Made by a program: the position numbers and the translations under genes
Part shown: piece by piece, positions 40,918-46,530 of the stretch
How the letters are laid out: each line of letters starts with the position of its first letter
How positions within the stretch are numbered: the stretch's first letter is position 1
The notes under the pieces: model-generated
Told to the model about the DNA's origin: nothing
Seen by the model: the letters and a program-made list of their open reading frames with translations, nothing else
The model's database searches: none
Assembly (NCBI GenBank): GCA_036389375.1
Contig: DASVQA010000095.1
Coordinates: 1-58,510, forward strand
DNA: 58,510 bases
Reading direction: 5' to 3'
Source: QHXQ01 sp036389375
GTDB lineage: Bacteria; Acidobacteriota; Blastocatellia; Pyrinomonadales; Pyrinomonadaceae

Positions 40918-41021
40918 ACCTAACAACGGCATGCACCCGACCGCGAACAGCGCGGCTCTCATCCGCGAGACGCCGTGCCTGATGCGTTGTGTGCGCGGCG
41001 GGTGATGCCGGGCGTTCAGCG
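40918..41021 (+). other. attC site 12 (type A)
   Basis: ACCTAAC (40918-40924) to GTTCAGC (41015-41021), 104 bases. Left arm AACGGCATGCACCCGACCGC pairs with GCGGCGGGTGATGCCGGGCG. Confidence 0.7.
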
Positions 41022-41069
41022 CTTAAAGGCCTGTTCTACTAAAATATATGTGCTTGTTGGGGCGCGAAT

Positions 41070-42278
41070 ATGTTGAACACTTCCACTCCGAAGGTATTTA
41101 TATCTTATTCTTGGGATAGCCGTAAGCATAAAGATTGGGTTCGCATTTTATCTGAGCGTCTTGTGCTCGGAGGGCTGGATGTTCTTTTGGACCAATGGCA
41201 TGTCAAAGGCGGGGATAGTTTCACACAATTTATGGAAAAATCTGTCGCTAATTCTGATTTTGTTGTAGTGGTGCTAACACCATCTTATGCGCGTAAATCT
41301 AATGAGCGCAAAGGAGGCGTTGGATATGAGCAGCAAATAGTATCTGGTCAAATAATGGCCGGAATACCACGCTCAAAGTTTATCCCGATTGTACGCTCTG
41401 GTCGATACGAGGATGGGCCAAAATGCGCTATACCCACTCACTTCGCAGGTATCGCTGCAATAGATTTTCGTAGAGATAAAGAGTTTGATGAAAAACTTGA
41501 AGAACTGCTTCGTACAATACATTCTAAACCCCAGTTTGCGCCACCAGCGATAGGCACTCCTCCAGACTTTGTGACTATACGGGACACGCTCGCCGTTTTG
41601 AGTAACGATAGGGCCGAGGGCGCAAGGCAGACCGAGGCCCACAATCTTCGACGAGAGGTCAGAGGTTCAATATCGTGGGGGGAACTGCAACCCCTCTATT
41701 TCGAATCCTTTGACGCTGCTGATGCGAATATTGATGATCCTGCGGTCTTAAGACAGAAATTCCCGCCCTTATGGTTACCTTATCGAGAGGATATTTGGTT
41801 ATCTACGATTACTGGCGGGGCATATATGTTAATCAACTCCGTTGACCCAAAAGCGGTGCGTTATAAGTATCTACGGATTAATGACGAAGATATGTCAGAG
41901 GCTCCTGTCTCGGTAGAAGTGAAAGTTAAACTGTCTAAGAAGGATTTTTTGTCTGGCGCGGGCTTGATTTATCGGTTTGATCGTGAAAGCAAGAATTATT
42001 ACGTCTTTATGCTTTCGGGTGAAAACAAATTTGCTTTCTATCTACGGAGTAATGGCGTATATACGCCGCTTTATTCTGGACGATCAAATGTAATTCAGCC
42101 GGATCAATTTAATAAAATAGCGATAAATTCTAGCGGAACATCTTTTGACCTATATATCAATGATTCATTCATTAAGGCCATAAAGGATTCTGGGTTGATG
42201 AAAGGTGATGTAGGTATTATTGCGATGGGTAAAGGCGAATTCTCTTTTGATAATCTGGCGATTTACGAATTAACTTAA
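41070..42278 (+). CDS. Cassette gene: SEFIR-domain protein with ConA-like C-terminal domain
   Basis: 402 residues. The N-terminal domain (8-165) is SEFIR/TIR-like: PKVFISYSWDSRKHKDWVRI, GGLDVLLDQWHVKGGD, NSDFVVVVLTPSYARKS, then GYEQQIVSGQ, where Glu87 sits at the helix position of a candidate catalytic glutamate. After a linker (166-205), the C-terminal half (about 208-402) is strand-rich and reads like a laminin-G/concanavalin jelly roll: LYFESFDAADANIDDP, GLIYRFDRESKNYYVFML, FDLYINDSFIKAIKDSG, FSFDNLAIYEL. Bacterial SEFIR proteins are tied to NAD-consuming abortive infection; coupling to a lectin-like sensor would fit, but this is inference. Confidence 0.78.
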   Translation: MLNTSTPKVFISYSWDSRKHKDWVRILSERLVLGGLDVLLDQWHVKGGDSFTQFMEKSVANSDFVVVVLTPSYARKSNERKGGVGYEQQIVSGQIMAGIPRSKFIPIVRSGRYEDGPKCAIPTHFAGIAAIDFRRDKEFDEKLEELLRTIHSKPQFAPPAIGTPPDFVTIRDTLAVLSNDRAEGARQTEAHNLRREVRGSISWGELQPLYFESFDAADANIDDPAVLRQKFPPLWLPYREDIWLSTITGGAYMLINSVDPKAVRYKYLRINDEDMSEAPVSVEVKVKLSKKDFLSGAGLIYRFDRESKNYYVFMLSGENKFAFYLRSNGVYTPLYSGRSNVIQPDQFNKIAINSSGTSFDLYINDSFIKAIKDSGLMKGDVGIIAMGKGEFSFDNLAIYELT

Positions 42279-42323
42279 TGTATCAGTGTCAGATTGGGTA
42301 GCACTTCCTGAATCCAGCGGCGC

Positions 42324-42385
42324 GCCTAACAACGCGTTTAGCCCGACCCCGCGATAGCATCTCCTTGATAGCTTAAATCGCGTCC
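42324..42385 (+). other. attC half-site 13, right end of the array
   Basis: GCCTAAC (42324-42330) and a left arm AACGCGTTTAGCCCGACCCC are present, but the right arm and GTT box are missing, so the array ends in a truncated site. Confidence 0.5.
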
Positions 42386-42397
42386 GCAAACACACGA

Positions 42398-42431
42398 AAG
42401 CCCGCAGTACCAAGCGGCGACCTGCGGGCTT
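42398..42431 (+). terminator. Hairpin terminator-like element at the array end
   Basis: AAGCCCGCAG (42398-42407) pairs perfectly with CTGCGGGCTT (42422-42431), 14-base loop, followed by CACGTTTTA. It may stop transcription running through the cassettes. Confidence 0.6.
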
Positions 42432-42521
42432 CACGTTTTAAGGACTCAAGCGCGCTGAATCCGTTGCTGTCGGATAACTCAGACCTTACGCCAACAGGCA
42501 GGGGCCTGTCACCGCATAGTT

Positions 42522-42677
42522 CTAAGTCGTCACCGAGAAACTAAACTGAAGCGCAAAGTAGGCGTTACTGCCGTAGATGGCCATGACGTTGCCACTGGTG
42601 TCTATCTCGATCCCGGCCACCGCGTTGTTCGCCGTCGTGTTTAACTGAATCTTTGCGGGCGGCCCCGGCACGTACAT
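42522..42677 (-). pseudogene. C-terminal fragment of an unidentified, tail-fibre-like protein
   Basis: An open stretch on the minus strand ends IEIDTSGNVMAIYGSNAYFA then LQFSFSVTT at a stop. It has the Gly/Asn/Thr-rich beta character of phage tail-fibre or surface C-termini. The upstream part is lost where it abuts the oppositely oriented fragment at about 42676. No start signal; probably a remnant. Confidence 0.35.
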
Positions 42678-42816
42678 GGGGTACGTGGGCGACTACTACT
42701 ACGTGGCGGGGTGGGCGTGCATCGTGCCTACTTACTCCTACCCACAGAATGTCGGCGGGTCGGGTAACGCCGAAGTCGAGGAAGGGTACGTCGCGATGGA
42801 CATCTACACCTGGTGA
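42676..42816 (+). pseudogene. C-terminal fragment, Tyr/Gly-rich
   Basis: 46 residues on the plus strand: MGYVGDYYYVAGWACIVPTY, then SYPQNVGGSGNAEVEEGYVA and a Trp at the end. A stop lies ten codons upstream of the ATG. It starts where the opposite-strand fragment starts, so the two genes appear to have been cut at the same point. From 42817 to 43102 I see no gene. Confidence 0.3.
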
Positions 42817-43102
42817 CGCGCGTCGAGCGCGGTGCTTCGGGGCGCGGCGGCGTTGGTACGTTAGCCGCGCCCTTACCTCTGCGACATCTGTCTCCCCTCG
42901 TTATGTGCCGGGCCGGGGCGCACGCACCCGGGCCGGTACGTTTCATCCCGCCCTTCGTTCGTGCTCGTGCTTACCATCAGTCGGCCATTTAGCCGGTCAC
43001 TCTGTAAACGTCATAACCTACAGTGAAGGGATAGTCACCATAATTTTCTGCATGATCCGACGGGGAATTGATGACCGAAAATAATTTTCTATAGCCCCCA
43101 TT

Positions 43103-43142
43103 GATTTCTACTGCAAGGTAGTACTACAATGCAGTAGAAATC
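43103..43142. promoter_or_regulatory. Nested palindromic operator upstream of padR
   Basis: Perfect 13-base arms (GATTTCTACTGCA and its complement) at 43103-43115 and 43130-43142 surround a smaller palindrome GTAGTACTAC at 43118-43127. Both share the same centre. It ends 27 bases before the padR ATG, the place for autoregulation by a winged-helix dimer. Confidence 0.75.
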
Positions 43143-43169
43143 ATGTTTCGCGTGGAGGCGCGGTTAGTT

Positions 43170-43502
43170 ATGGGTAAAAGCTACATCGGAGAACTGGAAG
43201 AATTAGTCATGCTGGCGATCATGAAGCTCGGGCCGGAAGCGTACGGTGCGGCTTTACAGGAGACCCTCGAAGAGGTCGGGCGCAGGCTCGTCATCGGCGC
43301 GCTGTACACGACGCTCTCGCGGTTGGAAGATAAGGGCCTGATCAAGTCGTGGATGGGCGAGCCGACGGCCGAGCGCGGCGGGCGCGCGAAGAAGTACTTC
43401 AAGGTGACGGCGAGCGGCGAGCAGGCTTTACGTGAAGCGCAGGCGGCACGGCAAAAGCTGGCGGTCAAATTCGGCACGGCGCTGGTCGGGTTGGAGGTGT
43501 GA
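43170..43502 (+). CDS. PadR-family transcriptional regulator
   Basis: Winged-helix repressor, 110 residues from ATG 43170 (GGAGG 11 bases upstream); an in-frame ATG at 43143 touches the operator and lacks a ribosome-binding site. PadR features: IGELEELVMLAIMKLGPEAY, ALQETLEEVG, VIGALYTTLSRLEDKGLIKS (recognition helix and wing start), RGGRAKKYFKVTASGEQAL. The C-terminal helix for dimerisation follows. Its stop overlaps by proximity with the next ATG (one base between), so it leads an operon with two permease-prefix-domain proteins and probably represses it through the palindrome upstream. Confidence 0.9.
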   Translation: MGKSYIGELEELVMLAIMKLGPEAYGAALQETLEEVGRRLVIGALYTTLSRLEDKGLIKSWMGEPTAERGGRAKKYFKVTASGEQALREAQAARQKLAVKFGTALVGLEV

Positions 43503-43503
43503 C

Positions 43504-43965
43504 ATGAGCAAGCGGAAGAATTCAATAAAGCGGAGGTCTGATCCACAAGTCATTATCAACGAGGCCTTACTAAGCGCTCTAAGGCCATATCAACCTGACT
43601 ACCAGCCAGAGTTGGAAGTAGAGGTTGAGCGTGCACAATTGATCGGTCAACGTCTAGCAGAGCTTTGCGCAACTACAACAGAGTCCTTAACTCTTAGTTC
43701 ATTAAGAGCCGTGTCTCGTCCGCAACCTCCATTAAACGCAGAGTTCATCTTGCACCTGTTACTCCGGCACGATGAACATGATGCTCTCATCGGTGACTTG
43801 ATCGAGCGGTATGGCAAGAAGGCCGCGCGGCTTGGCGTCAAGCGCGCTAACGTCTGGTTCTATTTAGAGATTTTCTGGACGGCTGCTTCGCTCAGCAAGC
43901 GCGTCGTTGCAAAGGTGAGCGGGTTGATCGCATTGGGTGAGTGGGTACGACGGCATATCAGTTGA
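43504..43965 (+). CDS. Stand-alone permease-prefix-domain protein
   Basis: 153 residues. The N-terminal part is charged (SKRKNSIKRRSDPQ). The C-terminal part reads EFILHLLLRHDEHDALIGDL then ERYGKKAARLGVKRANVWFY, which matches the short cytoplasmic domain that precedes the permease in PadR-linked macrolide-export-like ABC proteins ('permease prefix domain 2'). Here no permease follows: the protein ends about 40 residues later, after one weak amphipathic helix (FWTAASLSKRVVAKVSGLI). Next to padR with one base between, and followed by a paralogue. Possibly a membrane-associated regulator or a remnant of a larger gene. Confidence 0.6.
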   Translation: MSKRKNSIKRRSDPQVIINEALLSALRPYQPDYQPELEVEVERAQLIGQRLAELCATTTESLTLSSLRAVSRPQPPLNAEFILHLLLRHDEHDALIGDLIERYGKKAARLGVKRANVWFYLEIFWTAASLSKRVVAKVSGLIALGEWVRRHIS

Positions 43966-44010
43966 GATGTTGTACTTGAGCAGAATGTAAGAAAGCTGAA
44001 GGAGAGCAAT

Positions 44011-44394
44011 ATGGGTGTAATTCTCCCAAACGGCCGTTACGGGCGCACGTTAAAAGAAATTATTGATGAATATCTTTATGTAGCGTCTCAGCAAACTAAG
44101 GCTTACATCGTTGCAACCCTTAACGATGAGGCGAACCGCCTTCAGCAATCAAAAAATGTTAATGCACACCCACCTGCAACTACTGAGTACATTCTTTGCT
44201 TATTTCTTAACGCCGATCAGCAAGATGCAATCATCGGAGACTTAACTGAGCGTTACATGGAAAAGTATGAATTACTCGGCAAGCGCAAAGCAAAGTATTG
44301 GTTCATCGGGCAAGTATTAGGCTCAATGCCGTCCCTTCTATTTCGCTCAGTTGTAAGAACTATAACTACGTGGCTCCGCAAGCCTGTTCGCTAG
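44011..44394 (+). CDS. Second stand-alone permease-prefix-domain protein
   Basis: 127 residues, GGAGAG upstream of the ATG. It shares with the preceding protein the block EYILCLFLNADQQDAIIGDL then TERYMEKYELLGKRKAKYWF, and ends IGQVLGSMPSLLFRSVVRTI. The two are paralogues by motif but differ in their N-termini (here GVILPNGRYGRTLKEIIDEY). AT-rich compared with the backbone. Again no ABC permease or ATPase is attached. The pair and padR form one unit (about 1.2 kb) inside the island. Confidence 0.6.
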   Translation: MGVILPNGRYGRTLKEIIDEYLYVASQQTKAYIVATLNDEANRLQQSKNVNAHPPATTEYILCLFLNADQQDAIIGDLTERYMEKYELLGKRKAKYWFIGQVLGSMPSLLFRSVVRTITTWLRKPVR

Positions 44395-44395
44395 C

Positions 44396-44989
44396 TTATA
44401 TCTTTACCTCACAGCCACACCGCTCGTTATGCCCACCATACTTCGGCACTAAGTAAATCTCCGGCTTACCTGCGGACTGATAAACCATCCGATCGTCAAT
44501 CAGGAAATAGTAAAGCGTAAGGCGTGCCAACTCAGACCAGCACCAGACCGTATGCGCGAACGCCCCGGCCGCGCGCGCCTGCGCAATAAACTCCGCTTGC
44601 TCGTCTGACAACTCACCATCGAGCACCTTCAACTCGCCAACAAAATAAGTGAAGCCTAACGGCGAGGGGCGCAAGTTCAGCACGTCGGCGACGCCCCGTT
44701 TGATGCCCTTAAGCTGGCGCTTTTTGTAGCCCGGCCCGTAGGTCACTTCCTTTCCGCTCTTGCGTTTGACCGTGACGGGCGCAAGCAACCTTTCATTCTC
44801 AACATGGAAGCAACGCCGCCCGCCGAGTTGCGGATACTGCAACTCCCAGAGCTTTGTCCAGTTGAAATAACTCATCAGATGATCATCTTCGCTGTGCGAC
44901 TGTGCCAGCGAGAGAGCAGACTTAGAGACATCTAGCGGCTTGGGCTTACCGCGTGCGGGGAAGAGTCCGCCGGTTAAATCGTTATTCAT
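44396..44989 (-). CDS. VRR-NUC-type phage nuclease-like protein
   Basis: 197 residues. The C-terminal half shows a restriction-fold core of the VRR-NUC kind: KKRQLKGIKRGVADVLNLRP (the Gly-x-x-Asp strand), TYFVGELKVLDGELSDEQAE (Glu-x-Lys and the trailing Gln), then FIAQARAAGAFAHTVWCW. These enzymes occur in phages and repair proteins as Holliday-junction or structure-specific nucleases. The N-terminus (SYFNWTKLWELQYPQLGGRR) is characteristic of the family's start, where residues read WELRYPWLRR. It is the last gene of a four-gene minus-strand module and almost touches the converging prefix-domain gene (one base). Confidence 0.72.
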   Translation of the reverse strand: MNNDLTGGLFPARGKPKPLDVSKSALSLAQSHSEDDHLMSYFNWTKLWELQYPQLGGRRCFHVENERLLAPVTVKRKSGKEVTYGPGYKKRQLKGIKRGVADVLNLRPSPLGFTYFVGELKVLDGELSDEQAEFIAQARAAGAFAHTVWCWSELARLTLYYFLIDDRMVYQSAGKPEIYLVPKYGGHNERCGCEVKI

Positions 44990-45019
44990 TGTCCGAACCG
45001 TGCTTATAAGATAAGCAGC

Positions 45020-45460
45020 TTATGCCGCTCTCATCACCGCATCCACGATCTCGCTTTGCAGCCGCACCGTAGTCGCTATGCCCCTGCGCCTGCGCCGCTC
45101 GATCATGTCCTCAAACTCTCTGCGCTGCACGTCCGTCATCGCGGGGCGGTGCTCCTGCCAGCCGCGCTCAACTTCGGTGGCGCGACCGGGGCGGAACCTG
45201 CCCGCCTCGTAAGCCTCACGCCACGCGCGCCGCAGTTGCTGCTCGCGCCGGTATTTCGCACACAGCTTGCAGCGGGTGACGTGCCCGGCGATTAACTGGC
45301 GCGCGCGCACGTCGCGCGTCTCGCCGCACGTACAGCGACAGCGCCAGAGCGCGCCCGCGCCGGGGCGTATTTCGATGATGTATGCAGGGGTTAATTGTCC
45401 GTAGGGTTTTCCGTTTGCGGCTAGGTTCTTGACGCCTTTCGGCAAGACGAACAGAGACAT
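45020..45460 (-). CDS. Zinc-ribbon phage-like protein
   Basis: 146 residues from the ATG at 45460, which has a distant GGAG; a GTG at 45517 would add 19 residues. It has the strand-turn motif YGQLTPAYIIEIRPGAGALW, then a CRCTCG...CKLC pair set (RCRCTCGETRDVRARQLIAG and VTRCKLCAKYRREQ), similar to small phage-encoded zinc ribbons and AP2/HNH-associated modules that bind DNA. The C-terminal half is Arg/Glu-rich and helical. Function unknown. Confidence 0.55.
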   Translation of the reverse strand: MSLFVLPKGVKNLAANGKPYGQLTPAYIIEIRPGAGALWRCRCTCGETRDVRARQLIAGHVTRCKLCAKYRREQQLRRAWREAYEAGRFRPGRATEVERGWQEHRPAMTDVQRREFEDMIERRRRRGIATTVRLQSEIVDAVMRAA

Positions 45461-45633
45461 ACGGGGGAATGCTCCATAAGTGGTGGACGGTTGGGGGTTG
45501 CGGGGAATACTGCTCACGGGCGGGCAGGTTAGCGGATTGGCAGATGAGGCGTGAACGTGTTGAGGCTTAGAGGTTTAATCGTCTTTGAGAAAATATAGCA
45601 AGCCGTCTTTTCTGCGCGTGTCGGGGCGGCTGA

Positions 45634-45951
45634 CTACATCGCGGCGAGGATCGCGGGCAACTCATCCGCGGGCAGGTGCGAGTATTCTGCGATGTGCTCG
45701 ATGTCGCCGCCGCCGAACTGCTTGATGACGTAACGGATATTGCTCTCGTCGCGCGCGCACGTGCGCATTGATTGTGCGATTAAGTAACCGATCAGCGAAT
45801 AGAGCCGGGGCTTGAAGGGCTGGTAACGCTCTTGCAGCACCAACCTGCGCACGTCGTCGGCCAGTGCGCTCGCGGCAACACGGAAGGCGAGACGATCATC
45901 GGTGGCGAGGGCAGGGAGCGTGTCGGCTGGCTCGATTGTGGAGGTCGCCAT
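45634..45951 (-). CDS. Small helical protein of the phage-like module
   Basis: 105 residues, acidic N-terminus (STIEPADTLPALATDDRLAF), all-helical pattern (VAASALADDVRRLVLQERYQ, LYSLIGYLIAQSMRTCARDE) and a C-terminal AEYSHLPADELPAILA. No motif recognised. Third gene from the right end on the minus strand. The 183-base gap to the zinc-ribbon gene has no gene. Confidence 0.5.
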   Translation of the reverse strand: MATSTIEPADTLPALATDDRLAFRVAASALADDVRRLVLQERYQPFKPRLYSLIGYLIAQSMRTCARDESNIRYVIKQFGGGDIEHIAEYSHLPADELPAILAAM

Positions 45952-46014
45952 GCACGAGTTGAGATGCGCGGGGGCGACAGACCCTGTCGCCCCCCGCGCT
46001 TGTGTTACGCGGCT

Positions 46015-46245
46015 TTAGACCTGCGCCGCGCCCCAGCCGAGCGCGATGTCGCCCGATGGACTGTGGCGGAAGACGCCGATCCCGTTCGTGCGCAGCAGCC
46101 CGACGAGGTCGTCCTTCGACAATCCCTTGATCACGTCGTCGAGGTCAGCGCCGCTCAGCGCGACGTAAGCGGGGTCGCCCACATGGTTGGCCTGCGCCGG
46201 GGCAGCGGCCGTCCCGGTGCCGCCTGTCTGGTTCTTCTGCTCCAT
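46015..46245 (-). CDS. Small acidic protein of the phage-like module
   Basis: 76 residues. The first 25 are low-complexity (QTGGTGTAAAPAQANHVGDP). The rest has a short helix-strand unit (SGADLDDVIKGLSKDDLVGL, then GIGVFRHSPSGDIALGWG) that may be a mini-domain. GAGCGAAG lies before the ATG. Outermost gene of the island at its right end; 46246-46430 between it and the attachment site holds nothing I can identify. Confidence 0.45.
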   Translation of the reverse strand: MEQKNQTGGTGTAAAPAQANHVGDPAYVALSGADLDDVIKGLSKDDLVGLLRTNGIGVFRHSPSGDIALGWGAAQV

Positions 46246-46430
46246 CTAGCTTCGCTCTTTTGTGGCCTGGGGTTATTGCGGCCATGGGCGCAGGTGGCGT
46301 AAACTCACGCCCTCACTTGAGGCGCAGAGCAGCACGGATTTCAGCTATTTTCGACGCAAAACTTGACAGGCTTTTAGCTCGCAGAATTAAGGTGCGATTA
46401 AATCAACCACTTACGAACGAAATCCGCAAT

Positions 46431-46468
46431 TAAGGCGTAGGTTGCAGGTTCAAGTCCTGCCATGCTCA
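46431..46468 (+). other. Right attachment site (attR), diverged tRNA-Arg 3' half
   Basis: TAAGGCGTAGGTTG is identical to 29828-29841. After it the T-arm is GCAGG/CCTGC instead of GGAAG/CTTCC, with the pairing kept, and the acceptor strand is CATGCTC instead of CAGGCTC. There is no 5' half. So it derives from a functional but different tRNA, not from a recent exact duplication. Confidence 0.7.
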
Positions 46469-46530
46469 TTTTCTATCGCTCCTTTCTGTTCGTTACCCGT
46501 GCAAGCACACTGAGGAACTGCCCCCACCCC

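Larger units (their letters stand above)
32494..42385 (+). mobile_element. Integron-type gene-cassette array lacking an integron integrase (CALIN-like)
   Basis: About a dozen plus-strand genes or gene pairs, each followed within a few bases by an 86-112-base imperfect palindrome beginning with an RYYYAAC-like box and ending with a GTTRRRY-like box. This is the architecture of attC sites: short arms that pair, an unpaired centre, and the next cassette starting right after the GTT. Nine sites have both ends cleanly; others are half-sites or composites. Cassette genes are mostly AT-rich compared with the flanks and unrelated to one another. No intI is present in the window. The rightmost site at 42324 lacks its right half. 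Confidence 0.82.
29828..46468. mobile_element. Integrative genomic island in tRNA-Arg carrying a gene-cassette array
   Basis: The left end is the intact tRNA-Arg. The right end at 46431-46468 is a second tRNA 3' half sharing a 14-base identical block (TAAGGCGTAGGTTG, starting in the anticodon loop) and about 83% identity over 40 bases. A tyrosine recombinase reads toward the left end, as in tRNA-targeting elements. Contents in order: recombinase, truncated genes, micro-ORFs, ASCH-like gene, integron-type cassette array, PadR module, phage-like minus-strand module. No replication, conjugation or capsid genes are seen, so it would be mobilised in trans or is a relic. Confidence 0.7.

Noticed and set aside
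33115..41021. CRISPR array
   Set aside because: Repeats are 86-112 bases, diverged, palindromic and separated by genes, not short identical repeats with 30-40-base spacers; no cas genes.
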